From: an uncultured Lachnospiraceae bacterium
Lineage (GTDB): Bacteria; Bacillota; Clostridia; Lachnospirales; Lachnospiraceae
Direction: 5' to 3'
DNA: 64,000 nt
NCBI GenBank assembly: GCA_947575805.1
Contig: CANPOY010000005.1
Coordinates: 1 to 64,000 of the forward strand
A program made the position numbers and the translations under genes. Of the stretch, positions 33,671 to 41,927 are shown piece by piece; the first letter of the stretch is position 1, and every line of letters begins with the position of its first letter. The notes beneath the pieces are model-generated. The model ran no database searches, was not told the DNA's origin, and was given only the letters and a program-made list of their open reading frames with translations.

Positions 33671-35430
33671 AAAAGTTAAATTCGGTCATCAGAGTTTTAT
33701 TTTCCACCGCCTGGAAGCGCTATCCCCGGTTCTTTCTGCTGGAAGGATTGAAGACGCTGATAGAGACGGCCCGGCCCTTTCTGGGAATTTTTATCACGCC
33801 TCTTTTGGTGGATGAGCTCTGCACCTCCCGTAATCTCCGGACGCTTGCCCTTTATGCCGGGATCCTCGTTGTCGGAGAGAGCATCCTGCAGGTGGTAAAT
33901 GACAGGCTGAACATGATGCTTCAGAAATATCAGGAGCGGCTGGACAATTATTTTACCATGCAGATCAGTCTGCACTCCATGGGGCTGGACTTTCAGCTCA
34001 CCGAGGACAAGGCGGCTCTGGACCAGCTGGAAAAGGCTCGTACAGGCATGACCTGGTATTCGGGAGGGGCTTACGGAATCGCGGAGCAGCTCTTTATGTT
34101 TTTGGGAAATGTCTTCAAAATTGCAGGCTTTGTCTCCATTATTACCATGCACGCACCGTTATTGCTGGCAGTGATACTGGTGCAGGTGGCGCTGAACGGC
34201 GTGGCCACCTCCAGGCAGAATAAGGTGGAGCTGGAGGCATATGGACGCCTTTCCAAAGCAAACCGCCTGTTTGGCTACTTTGGCTGGGGGATCGTGGACT
34301 TTCGTTTTGGAAAGGATATTCGCCTGTATGACGCCCGCAAGATGCTGGTGAATAAATGGAAAGGTTATACAAAGGAGAGTACCGAGGGCTGGAAGTGGCA
34401 GGCCGATAAAACATATCCCTATTCGATGTTTATGACGGTGACGGGCTTGGTCAGATCTCTGATTACTTATGCTTATACGGGATTGCTTGCCATACGGCAG
34501 GTGTTTACTGTCGGTATTTTTACCCAGATGATTTCCGCGGCAGGGGCGCTGAACGATACTCTGGGCGGGCTGATCTGGAATGTGCAGGAAATGATGAAAC
34601 GCTGTAATTACGCCTATGAATATGTATTGTTCATGGAATATCCGGAGGCGATTCCCAAGGGAACTGTCCATGTGGAAAAAGGGGAGCACCGTCTGGAATT
34701 TCAGAATGTGGGCTTTGCCTATCCGGGCACGGACAGGAAGGTGCTGGACGGCGTGAATATTATCGTCCAGCCGGGAGAGCATCTGTCCATCGTGGGCTTA
34801 AACGGCGCGGGGAAAACCACTTTCATCAAGCTGTTGTGCAGGCTTTACGATCCCACGGAGGGCAGGATCCTCATGGACGGCCGGGACATCCGGGAATATG
34901 ATTATAAAGAATACATGCGGCAGTTTGCCCCGGTATTTCAGGATTTCAAGCTTTTCGGCTTTAGCATCGGGGAAAATATTGCCTTTGAGGATCAGGAACG
35001 GGAAAAGCTGGAACGGCTGTTAAAGCTGGTGGAGCTTGACGGGATGGTGGAGAAGCTGAGCAAGGGAACGGATACCCGGCTGTTTAAGATTTTCGAAGAG
35101 GATGGGATAGAACCCTCCGGCGGGGAGCAGCAGAAACTTGCCATTGCCAGGGCGCTCTATAAGGAAGCACCGGTGATTATTCTGGACGAACCGACGGCGG
35201 CTCTGGACCCCATTGCGGAATATGAGATCTATCGGCAGTTTCATATGCTGGTGGGCGGGAAAACGGCCTTTTATATCTCCCACAGGCTGTCCAGCTGTCG
35301 TTTCTGCGACCGGATCGCGGTATTTGAGGACGGTAAAATCGCGGAATACGGAAGTCATGAGGAGCTGGCAGGCATACCCGGCGGAATTTATGCGAAAATG
35401 TTTGATGCCCAGGCCCAGTATTATAAATAG
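33667..35430 (+). CDS. ABC exporter, fused membrane and ATPase domains (subunit 2)
   Basis: 587 residues. Transmembrane domain about 1-320; Walker A GLNGAGKTT at 377-385; Walker B VIILDEPTAALDP; H-loop YISHRLSS. The signature reads EPSGGEQQ instead of LSGGQ and is preceded by FEEDGIEPSGG. Subunit 1 keeps the LSGGE form, so the two ATP sites of the heterodimer may be unequal, as in many heterodimeric exporters. Start ATG overlaps subunit 1 (ATGA) with the RBS GGAGGCGGAGGT. Confidence 0.88.
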   Translation: MKKLNSVIRVLFSTAWKRYPRFFLLEGLKTLIETARPFLGIFITPLLVDELCTSRNLRTLALYAGILVVGESILQVVNDRLNMMLQKYQERLDNYFTMQISLHSMGLDFQLTEDKAALDQLEKARTGMTWYSGGAYGIAEQLFMFLGNVFKIAGFVSIITMHAPLLLAVILVQVALNGVATSRQNKVELEAYGRLSKANRLFGYFGWGIVDFRFGKDIRLYDARKMLVNKWKGYTKESTEGWKWQADKTYPYSMFMTVTGLVRSLITYAYTGLLAIRQVFTVGIFTQMISAAGALNDTLGGLIWNVQEMMKRCNYAYEYVLFMEYPEAIPKGTVHVEKGEHRLEFQNVGFAYPGTDRKVLDGVNIIVQPGEHLSIVGLNGAGKTTFIKLLCRLYDPTEGRILMDGRDIREYDYKEYMRQFAPVFQDFKLFGFSIGENIAFEDQEREKLERLLKLVELDGMVEKLSKGTDTRLFKIFEEDGIEPSGGEQQKLAIARALYKEAPVIILDEPTAALDPIAEYEIYRQFHMLVGGKTAFYISHRLSSCRFCDRIAVFEDGKIAEYGSHEELAGIPGGIYAKMFDAQAQYYK

Positions 35431-35442
35431 CTAGAAAATCCA

Positions 35443-35471
35443 TTGCAAATCAGCTGGGACTATGGTACACT
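35443..35471 (+). promoter_or_regulatory. Promoter of the butyrate operon
   Basis: TTGCAA (35443-35448), 17-bp spacer with a TGG extension, TACACT (35466-35471), 60 bp before thl. No other promoter of this quality was seen within the operon. An imperfect Rex-like palindrome lies at 35485-35502. Confidence 0.65.
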
Positions 35472-35531
35472 TAAAGGCAGGGTTATGACAAAAAAATAAC
35501 AATCAATATTATATCATTGGAGGGAAAAAAC

Positions 35532-36716
35532 ATGGCAAAGAAAGTAGTATTAGCCGGCGCATGCCGTACCGCCATCGGTACCATGGGAGGCACACTGAGC
35601 ACGACCCCCGCCGCTGAGCTGGGCGCGATCGTTATTAAGGAGGCGCTGAACAGGGCGGGTGTGAAGCCGGAAGCGGTTGATCAGGTTTACATGGGCTGCG
35701 TGATTCAGGCGGCACAGGGCCAGAATGTAGCCCGTCAGGCATCCATCAAGGCAGGACTTCCCATTGAGGTGCCTGCAGTCACCATGAACGTGGTGTGCGG
35801 CTCGGGATTAAACTGTGTAAATCAGGCGGCGCAGATGATTATGGCAGGCGATGCGGATATCGTAGTGGCAGGCGGTATGGAAAACATGTCCATGGCTCCT
35901 TATGCGATTCCTCAGGGCCGTTACGGCTACAGAATGAACAACGGCACCCTGGTGGATACCATGATTAAGGATGCCCTTTGGGACGCATTCAATGATTATC
36001 ATATGATTATGACGGCTGACAATATCTGCCGTGAGTGGGGACTGACCCGTGAAGAGTTGGATGAGTTTGCTTTGAAGAGCCAGCAGAAGGCAGAGGCTGC
36101 ACAGAAATCCGGCGCCTTTGACAATGAGATCGTTCCCGTTATGATAAAGAAAAAGAAGGAGACCATCGAGTTCAAGGTAGACGAGGGACCCCGTGCAGGA
36201 TCCACTATTGAAGGGCTGCAGAAGCTTCGTCCCATCAATCCCGACGGTTTTGTTACCGCAGGCAACGCTTCCGGTATTAACGACGGCGCTGCGGCAATTG
36301 TGGTTATGAGCGAGGAAAAGGCGAAGGAGTTGGGTGTTAAGCCTATGGCTACCTTTGTTGCAGGCGCTCTGGCAGGTGTCCGTCCCGAGGTTATGGGGAT
36401 CGGACCCGTTGCGTCCACCAAAAAGGTGTTGGCAAAGACCGGCATGAAGATTGAGGACTTTGACATTATCGAGGCAAACGAGGCCTTTGCGGCACAGTCC
36501 GTAGCAGTAGGAAAAGAGCTGGGTATTGATGTAGACAAGCAGCTGAATCCCAACGGCGGCGCGATTGCCCTGGGTCATCCTGTAGGAGCTTCCGGATGTC
36601 GTATTCTGGTGACTCTGCTCCATGAGATGCAGGCCAAGGGAGCAAAGACCGGCCTGGCAACTCTGTGTATCGGCGGCGGCATGGGCTGCTCCACTATCGT
36701 AAAGATCGAGGACTAA
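35532..36716 (+). CDS. thlA: Acetyl-CoA C-acetyltransferase (thiolase)
   Basis: 394 residues. It condenses two acetyl-CoA to acetoacetyl-CoA, the first step toward butyrate. The acyl-carrying Cys89 is in NVVCGSGLN. The active-site His lies in [10 protein letters not shown] near 350, and the second Cys in [10 protein letters not shown] near 380. Start ATG 35532 behind GGAGGGAAAA. First gene of thl-crt-hbd-bcd-etfB-etfA. Confidence 0.94.
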   Translation: MAKKVVLAGACRTAIGTMGGTLSTTPAAELGAIVIKEALNRAGVKPEAVDQVYMGCVIQAAQGQNVARQASIKAGLPIEVPAVTMNVVCGSGLNCVNQAAQMIMAGDADIVVAGGMENMSMAPYAIPQGRYGYRMNNGTLVDTMIKDALWDAFNDYHMIMTADNICREWGLTREELDEFALKSQQKAEAAQKSGAFDNEIVPVMIKKKKETIEFKVDEGPRAGSTIEGLQKLRPINPDGFVTAGNASGINDGAAAIVVMSEEKAKELGVKPMATFVAGALAGVRPEVMGIGPVASTKKVLAKTGMKIEDFDIIEANEAFAAQSVAVGKELGIDVDKQLNPNGGAIALGHPVGASGCRILVTLLHEMQAKGAKTGLATLCIGGGMGCSTIVKIED

Positions 36717-36750
36717 AAGCAAAGACAGTTAAATGCAAATATGGTGCCAG

Positions 36751-36810
36751 GGAGAGGGAATCCGCCTCCGGGAGTGGGAATCCATCTCCGGGAGTGGGAA
36801 TCCACCTCCC
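36751..36810 (+). repeat. Three tandem 20-bp repeats between thlA and crt
   Basis: Units 36751-36770, 36771-36790 and 36791-36810 share GGAG.GGGAATCC..CTCC. Each unit can fold on itself (GGAG with CTCC), so the intercistronic RNA may hold several small stems. No coding frame with an RBS crosses it. Confidence 0.85.
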
Positions 36811-36833
36811 TGGGCGGCGGAATGTGAGGAAAT

Positions 36834-37658
36834 ATGGAATATATATTATATGAACAAAAGGGTTATATCGCTACCATCACCATCAACCGGGAGAAGGCGC
36901 TGAACGCGCTGAATTCCCAGGTGCTGGATGAGCTGAATGAGGTGCTGGACGGAGTGGACGTAAATGAAGTACGCTGTCTGATCCTTACCGGTGCAGGACA
37001 GAAATCCTTTGTGGCGGGTGCAGATATAGGAGAGATGAGCACGCTGACCAAGGAAGAGGGTGAGGCCTTCGGAAAGAAAGGGAATGACGTGTTCCGCAGG
37101 CTGGAGACCTTTCCCATTCCCGTGATTGCGGCTGTGAACGGCTTTGCCCTGGGCGGGGGCTGTGAGATTTCCATGAGCTGCGACATCAGGCTTTGTTCTG
37201 ACAATGCCGTATTCGGCCAGCCCGAAGTGGGCCTTGGGATTACCCCCGGCTTTGGCGGCACCCAGCGTCTGGCCCGTCTGGTAGGTGCAGGCATGGCAAA
37301 GCAGATGATCTATACCGCACGCAATATTAAGGCGGCGGAGGCTTTCAGGATCGGCCTGGTAAACGAGGTGTTCTCCGCAGAGACAGATGCCGAGGGAAAT
37401 GTGGTAAAGACGGCGCAGGAGGTCCTGATGGCGGCAGCGGAAAAAATGGCATCCACCATCGCAAAGAATGCGCCCATTGCGGTTCGTAACTGCAAGAAGG
37501 CCATTAACGAAGGTCTGGATGAGGCTATGGACGAGGCGCTGGTGATAGAGGAGAAGCTTTTCGGAGCCTGTTTTGAGACGGAAGATCAGAAGTACGGCAT
37601 GGCATTCTTCCTTGACAAGAACAAGGAGAAGGTAAAGGAACCGTTTAAGAATGCGTAG
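36834..37658 (+). CDS. crt: 3-hydroxybutyryl-CoA dehydratase (crotonase)
   Basis: 274 residues of the enoyl-CoA hydratase family. It removes water from 3-hydroxybutyryl-CoA to give crotonyl-CoA. The oxyanion/CoA segment KSFVAGADIGEM is near 58-70. The active-site region ALGGGCEISMSCDIR is near 107-121, and the second Glu lies in FGQPEVGLGITPGFGGTQRL near 131-150. It is slightly longer than the common 260 residues owing to an insert (SAETDAEGNVVKTAQ) near 180-195. RBS GTGAGGAAAT. Confidence 0.92.
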   Translation: MEYILYEQKGYIATITINREKALNALNSQVLDELNEVLDGVDVNEVRCLILTGAGQKSFVAGADIGEMSTLTKEEGEAFGKKGNDVFRRLETFPIPVIAAVNGFALGGGCEISMSCDIRLCSDNAVFGQPEVGLGITPGFGGTQRLARLVGAGMAKQMIYTARNIKAAEAFRIGLVNEVFSAETDAEGNVVKTAQEVLMAAAEKMASTIAKNAPIAVRNCKKAINEGLDEAMDEALVIEEKLFGACFETEDQKYGMAFFLDKNKEKVKEPFKNA

Positions 37659-37682
37659 TTCCGACAAATTTGTGAATTAATG

Positions 37683-37705
37683 ATCGGTTCCGCAACGGAA
37701 CCGAT
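37683..37705 (+). other. Intercistronic stem-loop crt-hbd
   Basis: ATCGGTTCCG (37683-37692) pairs perfectly with CGGAACCGAT (37696-37705) across a CAA loop. There is no T tract, so an RNA processing or stability element is more likely than a terminator. Confidence 0.7.
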
Positions 37706-37734
37706 GTCATACAACATATAAGGAGGATTCAATC

Positions 37735-38574
37735 ATGAAGGTAGGTATTATCGGTGCAGGTACTATGGGAGCCGGCATTGCACAGGCATTTGCCATGACG
37801 GACGGCTATGAGGTCTGCCTCTGCGACATAAAGCAGGAGTTCGCTGACGGCGGCAAGGCCAAGATTCAGAAGAACATTAATTTTCTGGTAGGCAAGGAGA
37901 AGATCAGCGCGGAAAAGGGCGAAGAGATCATGAAGAAGATCGCCACCGGCTTAAAGGACATTTGCACGGACTGTGATCTTGTGATTGAGGTATGCCCTGA
38001 AAATATGGCGATCAAGAAGCAGACCTTTACGGAGCTGCAGCAGATCGTGAAGAAGGACTGCATATTTGCGTCCAATACATCCTCCCTTTCCATCACCGAG
38101 ATGGGCAACGGCCTGGATCGTCCTCTGATCGGCATGCACTTCTTCAACCCTGCTGACAGGATGAAGCTGGTGGAGGTGATTGCAGGTGCCAATACTCCCG
38201 CAGATCTGGTTGAGAAGATCAAAGGCATTGCCGCAGAGATCGGCAAGACTCCCGTGGAGGTAAAAGAGGCAGCAGGCTTTGTGGTAAACAGAATTCTGAT
38301 CCCCATGATCAACGAGGCTGTTAATGTATATGCTGCAGGCGTTGCGTCTGTGGAAGATATTGATGTGGCTATGCAGCTGGGTGCAAATCATCCTATGGGA
38401 CCTCTCGCTCTGGGTGACTATATCGGCCTGGACATCGTGCTGGCTATTATGGAGGTTATCTATGCCGAGACCGGCGAATCCAAGTATGCTCCTTCTCCGC
38501 TCCTGAGGAAGATGGTTCGTGCGGGCAAGCTGGGCAAGAAGACCGGCGAGGGCTTCTACAATTATGCTAAGTAA
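37735..38574 (+). CDS. hbd: 3-hydroxybutyryl-CoA dehydrogenase
   Basis: 279 residues. It reduces acetoacetyl-CoA to 3-hydroxybutyryl-CoA with NAD(P)H. The Rossmann motif GAGTMGAGIAQAF is at 7-19, the catalytic His in GMHFFNPADRMKLVEV near 138, and the C-terminal dimer domain holds KEAAGFVVNRILIPMINEA. RBS AAGGAGG is strong. The product feeds crt. Confidence 0.94.
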   Translation: MKVGIIGAGTMGAGIAQAFAMTDGYEVCLCDIKQEFADGGKAKIQKNINFLVGKEKISAEKGEEIMKKIATGLKDICTDCDLVIEVCPENMAIKKQTFTELQQIVKKDCIFASNTSSLSITEMGNGLDRPLIGMHFFNPADRMKLVEVIAGANTPADLVEKIKGIAAEIGKTPVEVKEAAGFVVNRILIPMINEAVNVYAAGVASVEDIDVAMQLGANHPMGPLALGDYIGLDIVLAIMEVIYAETGESKYAPSPLLRKMVRAGKLGKKTGEGFYNYAK

Positions 38575-38593
38575 GCGGATTATGACTGTGGCG

Positions 38594-38620
38594 GCTTCCT
38601 GGGCCGGTATCCCGGGAAGC
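38594..38620 (+). other. Intercistronic stem-loop hbd-bcd
   Basis: GCTTCCTGGG (38594-38603) pairs with CCCGGGAAGC (38611-38620) with one G-T pair and a 7-nt loop. No T tract follows. Confidence 0.65.
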
Positions 38621-38658
38621 TGTATTTCAAATAATTAATAGATGGAGGATTAATCATC

Positions 38659-39825
38659 ATGGATTTTACATTATCCAAGGAACATGAGATGGCGAGACAG
38701 CTGTTCAGTGACTTTGCCGAGAACGAGGTAAAGCCTCTGGCGCAGGAAGTTGACGAGGAAGAGCGCTTTCCCAGGGAGACTGTGGAAAAAATGGCAAAGT
38801 ACGGCTTCCTGGGCATTCCCGTTCCCAAGGAGTACGGTGGGCAGGGCTGTGACATTCTGACCTATGTTATGTGTGTGGAGGAGCTGTCCAAGGTCTGCGG
38901 TACCACAGGAGTTATCGTTTCCGCACATACTTCCCTCTGTATTGACCCTATCCTGACTTACGGAACGGAAGAGCAGAAGCAGAAATATCTTCCCGATCTG
39001 GCAAGCGGCCGCAAGATCGGCGCTTTCGGCCTGACCGAGCCCGGTGCGGGTACTGACGCCCAGGGGCAGCAGACCAAGGCTGTACTGGATGGGGACGAGT
39101 GGGTGTTAAACGGTTCCAAATGCTTTATTACCAACGGTAAGGAAGCTGACGTATACATTGTGATCGCGGTAACAGGCATTGTAGAGAAGAGAGGCAAGAA
39201 GCTGAAGGAGATTTCAGCCTTTATTGTTGACAAGGGTACGCCCGGCTTCACCTTTGGTACGAAGGAGAAAAAGATGGGTATCCGCGGTTCTTCTACTTAT
39301 GAGCTTATTTTTACGGACTGCCGTATTCCCAAGGATAATCTGCTGGGACAGAAGGGCAAGGGCTTTAATATTGCCATGCACACCCTGGACGGCGGACGTA
39401 TCGGCATTGCCGCACAGGCACTGGGCCTTGCCGAGGGCGCTCTGGAGCGGACCATTGCTTACACCCAGGAGAGAAAGCAGTTCGGCAAGTCCATCAGTGG
39501 CTTCCAGAATACCCAGTTCCAGCTGGCTGACATGGCGACGAAGGTGGAGGCTGCCAAGATGCTGGTATACAAGGCTGCGCTGAAGAAGGACGAATACAGG
39601 AGCAATCCCAAGATTTCCTACTCTGTGGAAGCGGCTCAGGCTAAGCTTTATGCGGCGGAGGTTGCAATGGAGGTTACCACCAAGGCGGTTCAGCTGCACG
39701 GCGGTTACGGCTATATCAGAGAGTACGACGTGGAGCGTATGATGCGGGATGCAAAGATCACCGAGATCTACGAAGGCACCTCCGAGGTCCAGAGAATGGT
39801 CATTTCTGCGAATCTGCTTAAGTAA
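38659..39825 (+). CDS. bcd: Butyryl-CoA dehydrogenase (acyl-CoA dehydrogenase family)
   Basis: 388 residues, family length about 380. With EtfAB it reduces crotonyl-CoA to butyryl-CoA, in clostridia coupled by electron bifurcation to ferredoxin reduction. Motifs: FGLTEPGAGTDAQGQQTKA (FAD/substrate), CFITNGKEADVYIVIA, and the catalytic-base Glu in EIYEGTSEVQRMVI near 370. It is followed by etfB and etfA, the bifurcating partners. RBS GATGGAGG. Confidence 0.94.
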   Translation: MDFTLSKEHEMARQLFSDFAENEVKPLAQEVDEEERFPRETVEKMAKYGFLGIPVPKEYGGQGCDILTYVMCVEELSKVCGTTGVIVSAHTSLCIDPILTYGTEEQKQKYLPDLASGRKIGAFGLTEPGAGTDAQGQQTKAVLDGDEWVLNGSKCFITNGKEADVYIVIAVTGIVEKRGKKLKEISAFIVDKGTPGFTFGTKEKKMGIRGSSTYELIFTDCRIPKDNLLGQKGKGFNIAMHTLDGGRIGIAAQALGLAEGALERTIAYTQERKQFGKSISGFQNTQFQLADMATKVEAAKMLVYKAALKKDEYRSNPKISYSVEAAQAKLYAAEVAMEVTTKAVQLHGGYGYIREYDVERMMRDAKITEIYEGTSEVQRMVISANLLK

Positions 39826-39827
39826 GG

Positions 39828-39863
39828 CGGGACTCCGGAAGCCGAAGGCTTTCAGAGTTCCCG
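39828..39863 (+). other. Intercistronic stem-loop bcd-etfB
   Basis: Inner stem GGAAGCC (39837-39843) with GGCTTTC (39847-39853) and GAA loop; outer stem CGGGA (39828-39832) with TCCCG (39859-39863). No T tract. Confidence 0.6.
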
Positions 39864-39917
39864 TGAGGGATTGCGCGATATATAGAAGTCAAAAATATAG
39901 AGTAAGGAGAAAATACA

Positions 39918-40703
39918 ATGAAAATTGTTGTTTGTATTAAGCAGGTGCCCGATACAAAAGGCGGCGTTAAATTCAATCCTGACGGAACACTGGACAGAGG
40001 CGCAATGCTGGCGATCATGAATCCTGACGACAAGGCGGGCCTGGAGGCGGCGCTGAGACTGAAGGATCAGTACGGCGCAGAGGTTACCGTGCTGACCATG
40101 GGTCTTCCCAAGGCAAAGGACGTACTTCTGGAGGCTTTGGCTATGGGAGCCGACAACGCTGTTCTGGTAACGGACAGAGTTCTGGGCGGCGCAGATACTT
40201 GGGCGACTTCCACTACCATTGCAGGCGCACTGAGAAATATGGAATATGATTTGATTATCACCGGCCGTCAGGCTATCGACGGCGACACGGCTCAGGTTGG
40301 GCCTCAGATTGCCGAGCATCTGCAGATTCCTGTTATTTCCTATGCACAGGACATCAAGGTTGACGGCGACACGGTTACCGTTCAGAGACAGTATGACGAC
40401 AGGTACCATGTGGTTGAGACCAAAATGCCCTGCCTGATTACGGCGCTTTCCGAGTTGAACGCGCCCCGTTACATGACCCCCGGCGGAATTTTTGACGCCT
40501 GCAAGGCAGAGGTTACAACCTGGGGCAGAGCTGATCTGAAGGATGTGGACGACGGAAACCTTGGTCTGGCGGGCTCTCCTACCAAGATTGCAAAGGCGTC
40601 CGACAAGGTTCGCAAGGGCGCGGGCGAGAAGATTGTTCCCGATTCACCCGAAGATGCAGTCAGCTATATTGTGGGCAAATTCAAAGAGAAGCACATTATC
40701 TAA
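39918..40703 (+). CDS. etfB: Electron transfer flavoprotein beta subunit
   Basis: 261 residues. It opens with MKIVVCIKQVPDTKGGVKFNPDGTL and holds the AMP/FAD-binding segment DLIITGRQAIDGDTAQVGPQIAEHL near 113-137 typical of bifurcating Etf. It partners EtfA to pass electrons from NADH to Bcd and ferredoxin. RBS AGTAAGGAG. etfA starts 15 bp downstream. Confidence 0.94.
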   Translation: MKIVVCIKQVPDTKGGVKFNPDGTLDRGAMLAIMNPDDKAGLEAALRLKDQYGAEVTVLTMGLPKAKDVLLEALAMGADNAVLVTDRVLGGADTWATSTTIAGALRNMEYDLIITGRQAIDGDTAQVGPQIAEHLQIPVISYAQDIKVDGDTVTVQRQYDDRYHVVETKMPCLITALSELNAPRYMTPGGIFDACKAEVTTWGRADLKDVDDGNLGLAGSPTKIAKASDKVRKGAGEKIVPDSPEDAVSYIVGKFKEKHII

Positions 40704-40718
40704 TATAGGAGGCAAACC

Positions 40719-41780
40719 ATGGTAACCAAGAATATTGAAGAATACAAGGGCGTATTTGTGTTCGCCCAGCAGGTGGACAACGAAATCAGCGGGATTGCAT
40801 ATGAGCTGCTTGGAAAAGGGAAAGAGCTGGCAGAAAAGCTTTCTACAGAAGTTACGGCAGTTCTGATCGGCTATCAGGTCAAGGCACTGGCTGACAAGCT
40901 GGCAGAATACGGCGCAGATAAGGTAATCCTGATAGATGATCCTGAGCTGGAGGTTTACAGGACGGAGCCTTATGCCCATGCGCTGGCTTCCGCCATTAAT
41001 CAGTATAAGCCTGAGATTGTTCTGGTGGGCGCGACCGCTATCGGCAGGGACTTGGGCCCCACTGTTTCCGCAAGGGTGGCAACCGGTCTGACCGCAGACT
41101 GTACCGTGCTGGAGATCGGCGATTTCCCGCTGGAGCCCAGGCCCGGAATTGAGCAGAAGCACAATCAGCTGCTGATGACTCGTCCCGCTTTCGGCGGTAA
41201 TACCATTGCAACCATCGCCTGCCCGGACAACCGCCCCCAGATGGCAACCGTCCGTCCCGGCGTTATGCAGAAGCTTCAGCCTGTGGCAGGTGCAAAGGCT
41301 GTGGTAGAGGAATATAATCCCGGCTTTACGCCCAACAACAGATATGTCACCATCAAGGAAGTGGTGAAGGCTGTTTCCGATACGGTTGACATTATGGACG
41401 CTAAGGTACTCGTGTCCGGCGGACGTGGTGTGGGCAGCCCGGATAATTTCAAGATCCTGGAGGAGCTTGCCGAGGTGATGGGCGGTACCGTTTCCTGCTC
41501 CCGTGCAGTAGTGGATTCCGGCTGGAAACCTAAGGATCTGCAGGTGGGCCAGACCGGCAAGACCGTTCGTCCCCAGATCTACTTTGCCATCGGCATCTCC
41601 GGAGCCATCCAGCACGTTGCCGGCATGGAAGAGTCCGATCTCATTGTGGCGATCAATAAGGACGAGAGTGCTCCCATCTTTGACGTGGCTGATTACGGTA
41701 TCGTGGGCGACCTGAACAAGATCGTGCCCCAGCTTACCGCAGCCCTGAAGAGTGAGAAGGCAGCAAAAAACAACAACTGA
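40719..41780 (+). CDS. etfA: Electron transfer flavoprotein alpha subunit
   Basis: 353 residues. The C-terminal FAD domain carries LVSGGRGVGSPDNFKILEELA, VDSGWKPKDLQVGQTGKTVRP, YFAIGISGAIQH and INKDESAPIFDVADYGIVGD. The N-terminus (YKGVFVFAQQVDNEISGIAYELLGKGKELA) is of the clostridial type. RBS TAGGAGGC. Last gene of the operon; the terminal butyryl-CoA:acetate transferase or butyrate kinase genes are not in the window. Confidence 0.94.
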   Translation: MVTKNIEEYKGVFVFAQQVDNEISGIAYELLGKGKELAEKLSTEVTAVLIGYQVKALADKLAEYGADKVILIDDPELEVYRTEPYAHALASAINQYKPEIVLVGATAIGRDLGPTVSARVATGLTADCTVLEIGDFPLEPRPGIEQKHNQLLMTRPAFGGNTIATIACPDNRPQMATVRPGVMQKLQPVAGAKAVVEEYNPGFTPNNRYVTIKEVVKAVSDTVDIMDAKVLVSGGRGVGSPDNFKILEELAEVMGGTVSCSRAVVDSGWKPKDLQVGQTGKTVRPQIYFAIGISGAIQHVAGMEESDLIVAINKDESAPIFDVADYGIVGDLNKIVPQLTAALKSEKAAKNNN

Positions 41781-41861
41781 GCCGCCGCATTTCAGGCGGC
41801 GATACGAGCAAAAAGCGAAGCGTTTGCGAGTTGCGAAAGGTGAGCCGCCGCATTTTAGGCG
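41778..41861 (+). repeat. Direct repeat with hairpin at the end of the butyrate operon
   Basis: A 21-bp word beginning TGAGCCGCCGCATTT occurs at 41778-41798 and 41841-41861 with one mismatch; the first TGA is the etfA stop codon. The first copy continues into GGCGGC, so GCCGCC (41781-41786) and GGCGGC (41795-41800) form a 6-bp stem. It could serve as a weak terminator for etfA, though no T tract follows. Confidence 0.6.
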
Positions 41862-41927
41862 CATTCACGAATTCATCCTTAAAAAGGCGGATTCTGTGGA
41901 TGCGCTTTTACATTTTCAAGTAAACTT

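Noticed and set aside
35808..36722. Long minus-strand open frame opposite thlA
   Set aside because: It is a shadow of a confidently identified gene; composition (His/Cys/Leu-rich) and lack of domains show it is not coding.
40644..41864. 406-codon minus-strand open frame opposite etfA
   Set aside because: Antisense to a complete etfA with strong motifs; no RBS, no recognisable domain.
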